DNA of 64,000 nucleotides from Chitinophaga sp. GbtcB8 (GCF_019091455.1 NZ_JAGXJN010000037.1:33091-97090); one strand, 5' to 3'; shown: positions 17,599 through 26,789, counted from the first letter of the stretch. A program made the numbers and translations. The notes: generated by a model from the sequence alone, not told the origin.

Positions 17599-18939
17599 AT
17601 GCAACTACAACCTTTAACCGCCATTTCACCATTGGACGGTCGTTACCGTAAGCAACTGGAAGAGCTGGCCCCCTATTTTTCCGAATACGCGTTGATCCGT
17701 TACCGTGTACTGGTAGAAATAGAATATTTTATTGCCCTGGCGGAACTAAAGGTATTTACGTTGCCAAAAGCAAAAGTGCCTGCCCTGCGGAAAATATACC
17801 AGGAACTAACCCTGGAGCACGCCCAGCTGATCAAGGATACAGAAAAGATCACCAACCACGACGTAAAAGCCGTGGAGTACTTTGTGAAGAATGAGCTCAA
17901 AAGCCTGGGCCTGGAAGATAAGCTGGAATGGGTACACTTCGGCCTTACCTCGCAGGATATTAACAACACCGCTATCCCCCTGCTTTGGAAAGAAGCCGTA
18001 GAGCAGCTGTACATGCCTGCCATAGCCAACCTGGTGCTGGAGCTTAAGAAATTTGGCAAAAACTGGATGAAGATCCCCATGCTGGCCCGTACGCACGGAC
18101 AGCCCGCATCGCCCACCATTCTGGGTAAAGAGATCCTGGTGTTTGTGGAAAGACTGGAAGGACAGATAAAACTGCTGGGCGAAATACCCTTTGCCGCTAA
18201 ATTCGGCGGTGCTACCGGCAACTTTAATGCCCACCACGTAGCTTTCCCTAAAATAAACTGGGAAAAGTTTGCCGATAAATTTGTGAACACGACCCTGGAC
18301 CTGCAACGTATGCGCTACACCACCCAGATAGAGCACTACGATAACCTGGCCGCCCACTTTGATACGCTGAAACGTATTAACAATGTACTGATAGATCTTT
18401 GCCGCGACATCTGGACCTACATATCCATGGATTACTTTAAACAAAAAGTAAAAAAGAACGAAGTAGGTTCCAGCGCTATGCCGCATAAGGTAAATCCCAT
18501 TGATTTTGAGAATGCAGAAGGTAACCTGGGTGTAGGTAATGCGCTGTATGAGCACCTGAGCGCTAAGCTGCCCATCTCCCGCCTGCAGCGCGATCTTACG
18601 GATTCTACTGTGCTGCGCAACGTAGGCGTACCATTTGGCCACAGCATGCTGGCCCTGCGCTCTATACAAAAGGGTATGGAAAAGCTGATCCTGAATGAGG
18701 CCAAGCTGAAAGAGGACCTGGAAAACAACTGGGCCGTAGTAGCAGAAGCCATTCAAACCGTACTGCGCCGGGAAAACTATCCCCAGCCTTACGAAGCATT
18801 AAAAGAGCTTACCCGCGGCGGGGATCAGATCAATCAAAAAACCATCCATAAGTTTATTGATGGTTTAAAGATCAATGCTACGCTGAAGAAAGAGCTGAAG
18901 GCGATCACACCGGAGAATTATACGGGAGTGTGGAGGTAA
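17599..18939 (+). CDS. purB: adenylosuccinate lyase
   Basis: 446 residues of the fumarase/aspartase superfamily. It begins with LTAISPLDGRYRKQL, typical of PurB, and has TSQDINNTA near residue 115, RTHGQPASPT near 155, and the signature loop GSSAMPHKVNPIDFE near 295, which carries the catalytic Ser. It acts twice in the cytosol, cleaving SAICAR in IMP synthesis and adenylosuccinate in AMP synthesis. The length is normal and the gene is monocistronic. Confidence 0.96.
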   Translation: MQLQPLTAISPLDGRYRKQLEELAPYFSEYALIRYRVLVEIEYFIALAELKVFTLPKAKVPALRKIYQELTLEHAQLIKDTEKITNHDVKAVEYFVKNELKSLGLEDKLEWVHFGLTSQDINNTAIPLLWKEAVEQLYMPAIANLVLELKKFGKNWMKIPMLARTHGQPASPTILGKEILVFVERLEGQIKLLGEIPFAAKFGGATGNFNAHHVAFPKINWEKFADKFVNTTLDLQRMRYTTQIEHYDNLAAHFDTLKRINNVLIDLCRDIWTYISMDYFKQKVKKNEVGSSAMPHKVNPIDFENAEGNLGVGNALYEHLSAKLPISRLQRDLTDSTVLRNVGVPFGHSMLALRSIQKGMEKLILNEAKLKEDLENNWAVVAEAIQTVLRRENYPQPYEALKELTRGGDQINQKTIHKFIDGLKINATLKKELKAITPENYTGVWR

Positions 18940-19155
18940 TTACGAATTGTCAATTACGAATTACGAATGGAGGGCGTTTTGTTGGTAAAGGGATGGATAC
19001 AAAGTATAGGTCTTTTACTGCAGTGTTTTGATTCGTAATTCGTAATTCGTAATTGAATACCCTGTAATTAATCTTATCCCCAGCTCCTTATATTCTTTGT
19101 AAAGCCACGTATCCAGGCCTGGCCTTTAACCGCTGCATTTTAATTCGTAATTATT
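18940..19155. repeat. palindromic gap of 7-bp words (TTACGAA)
   Basis: Between convergent purB and the GH172 gene. The left arm has ATTACGA and ATTGTCA words. The right part has repeated ATTCGTA words near 19030, and TTTTAATTCGTAATT at 19138-19152. CGCTGCATTTTAATTCGTAA here matches 28110-28130. Confidence 0.75.
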
Positions 19156-20313
19156 TTATTTGGCCCGGTCCAAATAGAAATACGCCGTTGCAGATACATC
19201 ATCAGAACGGTAAAAGTTTGTCCAGGAATCAGGCTGCGCGGCGGTTTTCAGGCGTACTACCTTATCTTTTTTATACAAGGGCTGCTGGTGGCCGCCAAAG
19301 TCGCTGGTAATGGGGATCATACGCGCGCCGGCCTCCTGCAGCGCCATAACGGTAGCTGTTGGTCCGCCGCCAATTTGTTGTAGTGTAACGCGGCAGCTAT
19401 TTGTGAAGAATATAGGGTCCGGGATGTGATAACGGTAAAAGCACCATTGCCGCAGGGAATCGCTGGATACCAGGCAGCCGCTGTACTGGTTAGCAAAAAA
19501 GCCTTGCCCCCACCCGGTGCCAATATAATCTTCTGTACCAGTGCCCACCAGCGTGGGTAATGCCTGGTCGCCATCCAGGAACATTTTCACCTCTCCTTCT
19601 CCCCACCATAACTTACCATATGCAGGATTGGCGTTTATGCCCACATTCACTCCCAGGAACCGGCCTTTGCCTTTTACCGCAGGCAGCAGCTCAAAGTCGG
19701 TACCCGGCTGGGTAGCAGTATCACGGTGCCAGTAAGCATGAAAGTACAGGTTACTGTTATCCCATGTTTTTACCAGGCTATAATCTACATCAAAAAAGAA
19801 ATGGCTTAGCGGCCTGCCGGATCTGTTGGTTACTACAATGCGGGCGGCCCTTTTGAATGGCATAGGTATAAAACAGTTAAAGGAGCGTCCTTCCGGGCTG
19901 GCAAACAGCGCATTCTCAAATACTGCTGTTCTGCCCAGGCCTACGCCAAAGAAATCGCCCAGCGGTACAGATACAGCGGGTGTGCTTTCATTATCCCAGA
20001 ACATTTCCAGCTTCAAAGAGCGCAGCATTTCCGGTGAGCGGTCTGAAAGTGTGATCCAGATACGATGGATGATGCCCGCCTCCTGTATATTCAGCAAAGT
20101 AACTGTGGCGCCGGCAGCAATGGATTCAAAGGGATGTCCTTTAGCGCCGTTATTGGCTTTGCCACCCGCGCCCTTTACGCCGTTCAGGTTTTCAGGGCTG
20201 CTCCAGCGGGGGGTAAGATTGCTGTCAAATTGATAATATGGCTGGTTCTGGGCCAGGCTCTGGCTGCATTGCAGCAGGCTGGCTAGTATAATGAACAGAC
20301 AGGATCGCAGCAT
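19156..20313 (-). CDS. DUF2961 / glycoside hydrolase family 172 secreted protein
   Basis: 385 residues with a signal peptide (about 1-21). The mature protein has SPENLNGVKGAGG and GTGTEDYIGTGWGQG, the DUF2961 hallmarks. The two jelly-roll folds form trimers or hexamers in characterised GH172 enzymes, which cleave difructose anhydride or D-arabinofuranosides. The D-arabinofuranose link is notable because genes at 5.7-9.5 kb appear to make an arabinofuranose donor, but no operon connects them. The substrate is not predictable here. Confidence 0.82.
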   Translation of the reverse strand: MLRSCLFIILASLLQCSQSLAQNQPYYQFDSNLTPRWSSPENLNGVKGAGGKANNGAKGHPFESIAAGATVTLLNIQEAGIIHRIWITLSDRSPEMLRSLKLEMFWDNESTPAVSVPLGDFFGVGLGRTAVFENALFASPEGRSFNCFIPMPFKRAARIVVTNRSGRPLSHFFFDVDYSLVKTWDNSNLYFHAYWHRDTATQPGTDFELLPAVKGKGRFLGVNVGINANPAYGKLWWGEGEVKMFLDGDQALPTLVGTGTEDYIGTGWGQGFFANQYSGCLVSSDSLRQWCFYRYHIPDPIFFTNSCRVTLQQIGGGPTATVMALQEAGARMIPITSDFGGHQQPLYKKDKVVRLKTAAQPDSWTNFYRSDDVSATAYFYLDRAK

Positions 20314-20369
20314 GTTTAATTACGAATTGGTATTGCAAAATGGTAGTACTTAAAATACAATGAAATCCT

Positions 20370-20726
20370 CTAAAACGCGTCCTCAAAATGCATCACCTCC
20401 ATCCCTTCTCCCTCTCCAAACGTAATGGCAATAATATCAAAACGTATAGCCACCGGCGTAAGCCCGCTTTTTTCCATGAACACTTCTGCAGCGCCCTGTA
20501 AATACTGTCGCTTTTTAAAATCCACCTTTTCTTCCGGCCAGCCGAACACACTATTAATACGCGTTTTCACCTCCACAAATACCAGCTGCCCATCTTTCAG
20601 CGCAATCACATCAATCTCTTTCCGCCCCCATTTCCAGTTAATGTGCAAAACAGTATACTGTTGCTGTTGTAAGTAATTTTGTGCGATCTGTTCTCCTTTT
20701 TTACCCAGCTCATTATGGGAAGCCAT
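20370..20726 (-). CDS. yraN: YraN family (UPF0102) endonuclease-like protein
   Basis: 118 residues with a restriction-endonuclease-like fold. ELGKKGEQIAQNYL at the start is followed by the active-site set Glu-x-Asp...(E)VKT: GRKEIDVIALKDGQLVFVEVKTR. The family is widespread and probably acts on DNA in recombination or repair, but its role is not settled. It is divergent from manA with 58 bp between starts. Confidence 0.88.
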   Translation of the reverse strand: MASHNELGKKGEQIAQNYLQQQQYTVLHINWKWGRKEIDVIALKDGQLVFVEVKTRINSVFGWPEEKVDFKKRQYLQGAAEVFMEKSGLTPVAIRFDIIAITFGEGEGMEVMHFEDAF

Positions 20727-20735
20727 TTTTTCAAC

Positions 20736-20743
20736 TATTTTTG
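20736..20743 (+). promoter_or_regulatory. -7 box TATTTTTG for manA
   Basis: An exact TAnnTTTG match 42 bp before the manA ATG in the short divergent gap with yraN. Confidence 0.4.
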
Positions 20744-20784
20744 GGATTGGTTTTTATGGTTCATCAATAAATAAATCTACTTAA

Positions 20785-21999
20785 ATGGCTGCAGTTGATA
20801 AAAAGTTATTCCGGCTGGATGGGAAAGTACAACATTATGCATGGGGCGGTTTTACCTATATCCCGGAACTATTAGGCATTCCCAAACAACAGGAGCCCAG
20901 CGCGGAGTACTGGATGGGCGCGCATCCCAGCGCACCGGCCACCATTCACCTGAACGGGGAAACCACCACGCTGGATCAGCTGATCAAACAATCACCCGCG
21001 GCTATTGTGGGCCAGCAGGTATGGGACCGCTTTGGCGAGCTGCCCTACCTGTTTAAGATCCTGGATGTAAAAGACATGCTGTCTATTCAGGTGCATCCCA
21101 CCAAAACAGAAGCAGAGAAAGGTTTTGCCCGGGAAAATGAAGCAGGCATCCCCTTAAAAGCAGCCAACCGTAATTATAAAGATGCCAACCATAAACCGGA
21201 GATCATGGTGGCCTTGAGTGAGTTCTGGCTGCTGCATGGCTTTTTGCCGGAAAGTAAGCTGCAATCCATCCTGGAAATGGTGCCGGAGTTTGCTTCCCTG
21301 AAAGGCGTATTTGAAAAAGACGGTTATTATGGCCTGTATAAAACTGTAATGGAAATGCCGCAGGAGCAGGTGAATACCCTGCTGCGCCCGCTGGCAGACC
21401 GTATACTGCCAGCTTACAAGGCCGGCCAGCTGGAAAAAAACAATCCTGCTTTCTGGGCCGGCAGGGCTATTGTCAATGACCCGCAGGGCCTGGAACGCCT
21501 GGACCGTGGTATTTTTTCCATTTACTTTTTTAACATTGTACAAACCCAGCCCGGCGATGCCGTGTTCCAGGATGCAGGCATTCCGCATGCTTACCTGGAA
21601 GGGCAGAACGCAGAGCTGATGGCCTATTCCGATAACGTACTGCGCGGCGGCCTTACACCCAAACATATTGATGTACAGGAGCTGCTGAAACATACCCGCT
21701 TTGAAGCCGTGCATCCGCACATCATGACCGGCGAGCCCGCGGCCGACCCTGCAGAAAAGATCTACCATTCCCCTGCCCCGGATTTTGTGGTAAGCAGTAT
21801 TACCCTGCAGCCCGGTATCACGTATACCAATACCAGCAAAGCAGCAGAGATCATGCTGGTGCTAAACGGCAATACCACTATTACCGGCTCCGATACGCTG
21901 GATCTGCAAAAAGGCCAGGCCGTATTTGTATGCAGTGGGGAAACCTATAAAATGACCGGTAACGCTCTGGTATTCAAGGCAACCGTGCCAGTTTCATAA
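20785..21999 (+). CDS. manA: mannose-6-phosphate isomerase, class I
   Basis: 404 residues, cupin fold. The N-terminal LDGKVQHYAWGG, then IQVHPTKTEAEKGF with the zinc-binding Gln/His, NHKPEIMVAL with His/Glu, and FQDAGIPHAYLEGQNAELMAYSDNVLRGGLTPKH are all class I hallmarks. It interconverts fructose-6-P and mannose-6-P, feeding GDP-mannose for surface glycans. The length agrees with the family. It is followed 52 bp later by a DUF6580 gene in the same direction, probably cotranscribed as far as the terminator at 22663. Confidence 0.95.
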   Translation: MAAVDKKLFRLDGKVQHYAWGGFTYIPELLGIPKQQEPSAEYWMGAHPSAPATIHLNGETTTLDQLIKQSPAAIVGQQVWDRFGELPYLFKILDVKDMLSIQVHPTKTEAEKGFARENEAGIPLKAANRNYKDANHKPEIMVALSEFWLLHGFLPESKLQSILEMVPEFASLKGVFEKDGYYGLYKTVMEMPQEQVNTLLRPLADRILPAYKAGQLEKNNPAFWAGRAIVNDPQGLERLDRGIFSIYFFNIVQTQPGDAVFQDAGIPHAYLEGQNAELMAYSDNVLRGGLTPKHIDVQELLKHTRFEAVHPHIMTGEPAADPAEKIYHSPAPDFVVSSITLQPGITYTNTSKAAEIMLVLNGNTTITGSDTLDLQKGQAVFVCSGETYKMTGNALVFKATVPVS

Positions 22000-22051
22000 T
22001 TGGGAATTTTAACGTAAATTCGCATACCGGAAAACGCATCAAATACCACAA

Positions 22052-22639
22052 ATGAAACAAAAGACATCCTTACCAGAAGTACTGCTCATTGTTGGCCTTA
22101 TCTTAATGGTCGGTTTAAGCCGTTTGATCACCAATGAAATGCAGCTGTGGAACTTTAACGCCATTGGCGCCAGCGCCCTGTTTGGCGGAGTGGTTATCAA
22201 AAACAAAAAGCTGGCTTATATTTTACCGCTGGCTACCCTGTTCCTTACAGACATTTGTTTTGAGCTGTTCACCAGCATTCAAGGCTTTTATGGTGCACAA
22301 ATGTTTGTAGTGTACGGCGCCTTTTTATTCATTACCTGGATAGGTACCAACCTTCGCAAAGTAAATGCGCTTACCGTATTACTGGCCTCCATTGGCAGCG
22401 GGGTATTGTTCTTCCTGATCTCCAATACCGGTATGTGGGCGCTGGGCGATATGTATCCGCACACTTTCAGCGGGCTGCTTACCTGTTACGGCGCGGCTAT
22501 CCCGTTCTTCCGGAACGATCTGTTTGGCAGCTTTTTCCTGAATACCATTATGGGCAATGTATTTTATAGCGCTGTACTGTTTGGCGCTTATGCCCTGGTA
22601 AAACGGCTGGCTTTCAAACCCCAGCAACAATTAGCTTAA
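22052..22639 (+). CDS. DUF6580 family integral membrane protein
   Basis: 195 residues with about six helices. ISNTGMWALGDMYP and GSFFLNTIMGNVFYS are typical of the DUF6580 group, related in topology to S components of ECF-type vitamin transporters. Function is unproven. NFNAIGASALFGG near the N-terminus is also conserved in the family. It lies after manA and before a strong terminator. Confidence 0.72.
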   Translation: MKQKTSLPEVLLIVGLILMVGLSRLITNEMQLWNFNAIGASALFGGVVIKNKKLAYILPLATLFLTDICFELFTSIQGFYGAQMFVVYGAFLFITWIGTNLRKVNALTVLLASIGSGVLFFLISNTGMWALGDMYPHTFSGLLTCYGAAIPFFRNDLFGSFFLNTIMGNVFYSAVLFGAYALVKRLAFKPQQQLA

Positions 22640-22662
22640 GCAATTAAATAATTGAAATAAAT

Positions 22663-22695
22663 AAAAAAGAGAAGGTCAAAAGCCTTCTCTTTTTT
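22663..22695 (+). terminator. intrinsic terminator, 13-bp stem
   Basis: AAAAAAGAGAAGG pairs perfectly with CCTTCTCTTTTTT, with a 7-base loop. It ends the manA/DUF6580 unit. Confidence 0.88.
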
Positions 22696-22730
22696 ATTGC
22701 TATCATTTTGATACACGTAACATAAAACGA

Positions 22731-22757
22731 AAAGAGAAGATCAAAGACCTTCTCTTT
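22731..22757 (-). terminator. second, near-identical terminator for the opposite strand
   Basis: AAAGAGAAG/CTTCTCTTT has almost the same loop as the hairpin at 22663. It would end transcription of the Dph6-like gene arriving from the right. The two hairpins look like a duplication. Confidence 0.65.
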
Positions 22758-22793
22758 CCTATATAAAATAATTTTTGCTTAGTTGATGATGAT

Positions 22794-22829
22794 TTACCAG
22801 GTATCTCCGCCTTTTGTAATTGATTTCAT
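22794..22829 (-). CDS. possible 11-residue peptide MKSITKGGDTW
   Basis: An ATG starts 3 bp after the stop of the Dph6-like gene and gives MKSITKGGDTW then TAA, followed by the terminator at 22757. It could be translated by re-initiation. It is very short and may be chance, or a degraded precursor-like peptide. It is recorded because of its exact placement and its Gly-Gly-Asp-Thr-Trp end. Confidence 0.2.
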   Translation of the reverse strand: MKSITKGGDTW

Positions 22830-22832
22830 AAT

Positions 22833-23501
22833 TTACATTTTATTAGTTACGAAATTTCCACTTTTCCATTGTAAAAACCAATAATCCCCATGCTGCACTT
22901 TCGTATATGCGCCCACGCTAACAGGATGTTTGAACAGCGGGCAATCCAGCACCAGGGTATGAAACTCGCCATTCTCCCCGCATACATCCACTCCTTTGGC
23001 TTCCAGCTCTTTTGCCAGGTCTTCATCCAGCATCCTGCCCAAAAAATCCGGGCCTAAATGGGTGTTGCAGGAAACGATCATGGTTTTAATACCGCTTTGC
23101 AGCATTTCCATTACCAGTTTATGGCGGGGCTGCTGCCACAGAGGCAATACGGCTTCAATGCCAGCAGCGGCGCATACTTTTTCCTCCCAGTCGCGGTGAG
23201 GCTGCAGGTCAATATCACCAAATACAGCGGCCTTTACTTCGTAGATCTCTACCAGCTGCTGCAGTACCGCAATAAACCGCTCCTCATAACTTTCCCAGGT
23301 GGCAGGTACTGTAATCACCACCATTTCCAGCATGGATGCCTGCTCCATTAATATGGCATGTGGCAGGCCGTGAGAGCGGGAGATCTGCCCGTTCTCATTC
23401 ATCATGTTCAGTAATACTACCGGCTGGTAACCTGCTGCCTTTGCCTGCATCATGGCATAACAGCTATCCTTGCCGCCACTCCAGGAAACGACGCTGCGCA
23501 T
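22833..23501 (-). CDS. Dph6-like ATP pyrophosphatase (diphthine-ammonia ligase family, DUF71)
   Basis: 222 residues. The N-terminal VVSWSGGKDSCYAMM is the PP-loop (SGGxDS) of N-type ATP pyrophosphatases. HGLPHAILMEQA and GDIDLQPHRDWEEKVC are characteristic of the DUF71/Dph6 family. In eukaryotes and archaea Dph6 amidates diphthine. Bacteria lack diphthamide, so the bacterial members probably act on another substrate, possibly in B12-related or tRNA chemistry. That is unresolved. It is transcribed alone after the lepA terminator. Confidence 0.85.
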   Translation of the reverse strand: MRSVVSWSGGKDSCYAMMQAKAAGYQPVVLLNMMNENGQISRSHGLPHAILMEQASMLEMVVITVPATWESYEERFIAVLQQLVEIYEVKAAVFGDIDLQPHRDWEEKVCAAAGIEAVLPLWQQPRHKLVMEMLQSGIKTMIVSCNTHLGPDFLGRMLDEDLAKELEAKGVDVCGENGEFHTLVLDCPLFKHPVSVGAYTKVQHGDYWFLQWKSGNFVTNKM

Positions 23502-23575
23502 TTGTTATGAGATAAAATTCAGGATGTGAGATGATTAACTTTTACCAGATGAAAATAGGAAAAAATGAGATAAAA

Positions 23576-23603
23576 AAAGAGGTAAGCACCTACTTACCTC
23601 TTT
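23576..23603 (-). terminator. intrinsic terminator of lepA
   Basis: On the minus strand the stem AAAGAGGTAAG/CTTACCTCTTT (6-base loop) is followed by a run of seven T. It sits 24 bp after the lepA stop. Confidence 0.88.
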
Positions 23604-23626
23604 CAATATCGGATCTTAAATTTCGT

Positions 23627-25399
23627 TTAGTCGTCCAGCTTCAGCACCGCCAGGAAAGCTTCCTGTGGTATTTCCACGTTGCCTATCTGGCGCATGCGTT
23701 TCTTACCTTCTTTCTGTTTTTCCAGCAGCTTACGTTTACGGGAAATATCACCACCATAACACTTTGCTGTTACATCCTTACGCATGGCGCTGATGTTCTC
23801 ACGGGCCACCACCTTGGCGCCAATAGCGGCCTGTATGGCTATCAGGAACTGCTGGCGGGGCAGCAATTCTTTCAGCTTCTCACACAGCTTGCGGCCAAAA
23901 TCCTGGGCACGGCCACGGTGTATCAATGCGCTCAGCGCATCTACCTTTTCTGCATTCAGCAGGATGTCCATTTTCACAATATCGCTATCGCGGTAACCTA
24001 TGGGCGAGTAGTCAAATGAAGCATATCCACGGGTTTGGCTCTTCAGCTTATCATAAAAGTCAAATACGATCTCCGTTAACGGCATTTCAAAGATCAGCTC
24101 TACGCGGGTAGTGGTCAGGTAACTCTGGTTAATGAGTATACCGCGCTTGCCCAGGCACAGCGTCATAATATTGCCTATATATTCCGGTTTGGTAATGATC
24201 TGTGCACGGATGAACGGCTCCTCAATGCGTTCCAGCCTGCTGGGGTCGGGCATTTCAGAGGGATTGTTCACGATCAGCGTTTCGTTGCGCGTAGTGTGCG
24301 CAATAAAGCTCACGTTAGGCACTGTGGTGATCACGGTTGGGTTAAACTCCCGCTCCAGGCGCTCCTGGGTAATTTCCTAATGCAGCATGCCAAGGAATCC
24401 CCAACGGAAGCCAAAATCCAGCTCATAGGTAAGGGAGGCATCATACAGCTGCAGCTTATCCATACAGTCGCGCAGCTCCTCAAAATCATCTGTTTCTACC
24501 GGGAAGATGCCGGCAAATACCATGGGTTTTACCTCTTCAAAACCACGGATAGCAGTAACACCGGGGTTGGATACCAGGGTAATGGTATCGCCCACCTTCA
24601 CTTCTTTGGCGTTCTTAATGCCGGTAATAATATAACCTACATCGCCGGTCCGCACTTCATTCCTGGGTTCCAGCCCCAGGCGCAGTATGCCTACTTCATC
24701 AGCAAAGTATTCTTCACCTGTATTTACGAACTTGATCTTATCGCCTTTTTTAACTACCCCATTGTATACACGGAAGTAAGCGATGATGCCGCGGAAAGAG
24801 TTGAACACACTATCAAAGATCAACGCCTGCAGGGGCTCTTCGGAAGAGCCTTTGGGCGCGGGAATGCGCTTTACAATAGCTTCCAGGATCTCTTCTATGC
24901 CAATGCCGGTTTTGCCGGATGCCAGCAGGATATCTTCCTCCTTACAGCCTATCAGCTCCAGGATCTGATCCTTCACTTCCGGGATCATGGCGCCGTCCAT
25001 ATCTATTTTGTTGATCACAGGAATGATCTCCAGGTCGTTTTCCAGCGCCAGGTACAGGTTAGAGATAGTTTGCGCCTGAATGCCCTGGGTAGCATCTACC
25101 AGCAGCAGGGCGCCTTCGCAGCCAGCCAGCGCACGGGATACTTCGTAGGAAAAATCCACGTGACCAGGGGTATCAATCAGGTTAAAAACATATTGTTCAC
25201 TACCCAGGGTATAGTTCATCTGGATAGCATGGCTTTTAATGGTAATCCCTTTTTCCCGTTCCAGGTCCTTATCGTCCAGCACCTGTGCCTGCATGTCCCT
25301 TTCAGAAATGGTTTTGGTACGCTCCAGTAAACGGTCCGCTAATGTGCTTTTGCCGTGGTCAATATGCGCAATGATGCAAAAATTCCGTATGTTCTTCAT
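23627..25399 (-). pseudogene. lepA: lepA (elongation factor 4) interrupted by an in-frame TAG
   Basis: The whole 591-codon frame is in one phase and covers all EF4 domains. G1 is AHIDHGKSTLADRLL, G3 is DTPGHVDF, G4 is NKID, and the C-terminal domain ends at 23627. At 24377-24379 the codon that follows GFLGMLH is TAG. In other LepA proteins this position is Met followed by Glu (HMEI or similar), and the sequence continues here as EITQERLEREF. ATG became TAG with no length change. Products would be a 340-residue GTPase half and perhaps a separately initiated C-terminal half. Options are a true pseudogene, amber suppression, or a base-call error. LepA is dispensable in many bacteria. Confidence 0.9.
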
Positions 25400-25412
25400 A
25401 TGTTCTTTGCTG

Positions 25413-25495
25413 ATACAGAAGTAGGATATAAGCAGTAAGAAGGTAATTAATGCCGTTTCTTACTTCCTATATCCTACCTCATTATTCTAACTTCA
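25413..25495. repeat. palindromic gap of 7-bp words (TAGGATA/TAAGAAG)
   Basis: The left arm words TAGGATA, TAAGCAG, TAAGAAG are mirrored by TTCTTAC, TTCCTAT, ATCCTAC on the right, between divergent lepA and the ACBP gene. A TATATTTTG at about 25520 may be the ACBP -7 box. Confidence 0.65.
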
Positions 25496-25545
25496 AGCCA
25501 CAAAGGTATTTAAATTTTGCCTATATTTTGTGCTAAATCAGCATT

Positions 25546-25803
25546 ATGGATTTACAACAACAATTTGAAGCAGCCGTAGCCAACAGCAAGACTTTATCCG
25601 AAAAACCAGGCAATGAGATCCTTCTGCAGCTGTACTCCCTGTACAAGCAGGCTACTGAAGGCGATGTGAATATTCCCCCGCCGGAAAACTTCTTTGATAT
25701 TGCCGGCAAAGCCAAACATGAAGCCTGGACCGGCCAAAAGGGCAAAACCAGGGAACAGGCCATGGAAGAATACATAACGCTGGTGGCTAAGCTAAAAGGA
25801 TAA
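25546..25803 (+). CDS. acyl-CoA-binding protein
   Basis: 85 residues, the full length of the four-helix ACBP family. It has LLQLYSLYKQATEGDVN with the conserved YxxYKQAT-type motif, then AKHEAWTGQKGKTREQAMEEYI with the conserved KW/AW-x-x-x-x-G-K segment that contacts the CoA. It binds long-chain acyl-CoA in the cytosol and may buffer substrates for the desaturase or other lipid enzymes. The next gene starts 3 bp after its stop, so the pair is one operon. Confidence 0.93.
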   Translation: MDLQQQFEAAVANSKTLSEKPGNEILLQLYSLYKQATEGDVNIPPPENFFDIAGKAKHEAWTGQKGKTREQAMEEYITLVAKLKG

Positions 25804-25806
25804 CAG

Positions 25807-26676
25807 ATGGCACGGCAATCCCTGTATATACTGCTGGCTGGCCTGGCAATGGCCTGCCATGCACCCCGGAAAACAGCAAAGGCCCCTTTTTCCACCATCG
25901 ACTATGTAACGGTAGGTAAAATGATGGATACCATCCGGCCGCCCTATATAATTGACGTGTCCCATGGTGCTAAACGGGTGGTTTTCATAGGCTGCGACCA
26001 TAACCGCGACACCGCTCATGCCCAGTTCGGGAAGATAACCAGCTATTTCAATGCACTGCGGCCCCAGCTGACCTTTAACGAAGGCGGCCAGCTACCGGAC
26101 ACCCTGCATTTCAGCACCTTCAACGAGGCCATTACACGGAAGGGAGAAACCGGCGCGCTCAAATACCTGAGCGACCGAGCCGGCATCCGGATGATGAATG
26201 GTGACCTGAGCGACAGCCTGGAATTTGCCATTACCCTGCGCAAATACCCGGCAGACCAGCTGCTGTTATATTACCTTATGGAGCGATTGGTGATCCCCTA
26301 CCTGAATGGCGCTTATGGCAATGGCTCCTTTGAGGAAATGTACAATAAAGTGATCCGGCACTGGTTTGTAGATGAAGGCTTTCCTGTACCGGAAAACCAA
26401 CGCACCTACGCTTATTTTAAACAGCTGTACCAGCGTTATACCGGCCACCCGTTTGAGCTGGCTATGAATGAGCAAATAGAGCTGTTTGACTACATCAACG
26501 GCGGCAATTGCCGTTTCTGCGCCATTGGCCGGGCTTCTAAAATGGTGAGGGACAGCATCCTGCTGGATAAGATAGACAATGCCCTTAATCATTTTGACCG
26601 GGTGATGGTAACCTTTGGTCACGGGCATGCCATTGCCCTGTCACCTGCGCTGCAGCAGGTAGTGGATAAGCATTAA
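25807..26676 (+). CDS. lipoprotein, possibly TraB/TIKI-like hydrolase fold
   Basis: 289 residues. The signal ends in a lipobox with Cys17 (GLAMAC). The mature protein has VVFIGCDHNRDTAHAQ near residue 58, LTFNEGG near 95, and GHGHA close to the C-terminus. An early G-x-x-H, a following Glu and a late His recall the TraB/TIKI/ChaN-type putative metalloproteases. No firm family match can be claimed. It is cotranscribed with the ACBP gene, 3 bp downstream. Confidence 0.55.
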   Translation: MARQSLYILLAGLAMACHAPRKTAKAPFSTIDYVTVGKMMDTIRPPYIIDVSHGAKRVVFIGCDHNRDTAHAQFGKITSYFNALRPQLTFNEGGQLPDTLHFSTFNEAITRKGETGALKYLSDRAGIRMMNGDLSDSLEFAITLRKYPADQLLLYYLMERLVIPYLNGAYGNGSFEEMYNKVIRHWFVDEGFPVPENQRTYAYFKQLYQRYTGHPFELAMNEQIELFDYINGGNCRFCAIGRASKMVRDSILLDKIDNALNHFDRVMVTFGHGHAIALSPALQQVVDKH

Positions 26677-26770
26677 TGATGCTAAACGCTTACCGGCGCG
26701 AAGAAGGTGTAAACGGTTGGAGCATTTAGCATTAAGCCTTTCTGCTTTCCCCTTTCTGCTTTCTGCTATT
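26677..26770. repeat. gap of 7-bp words (TAGCATT/TCTGCTT)
   Basis: TGCTAAACGCTTACC at the left is mirrored at the right by GAGCATT, TAGCATT, AAGCCTT, TCTGCTT, TCCCCTT, TCTGCTT. The core is a GC-rich block of about 25 bp. Confidence 0.6.
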
Positions 26771-26775
26771 TAAAC

Positions 26776-26783
26776 TACCTTTG
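26776..26783 (+). promoter_or_regulatory. -7 box TACCTTTG immediately before rocD
   Basis: An exact TAnnTTTG match ends 6 bp before the ATG at 26790, so the transcript start would fall on or next to the start codon. This suggests a leaderless or nearly leaderless mRNA. Confidence 0.4.
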
Positions 26784-26789
26784 AACAGT

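Noticed and set aside
24377..24379. Amber codon in lepA as pyrrolysine or programmed readthrough
   Set aside because: No pyl genes were seen and LepA has no known use for such a residue. Error or mutation is simpler.
24296..25330. 344-codon antisense frame over lepA
   Set aside because: It lies opposite conserved GTPase domains. It is a shadow.
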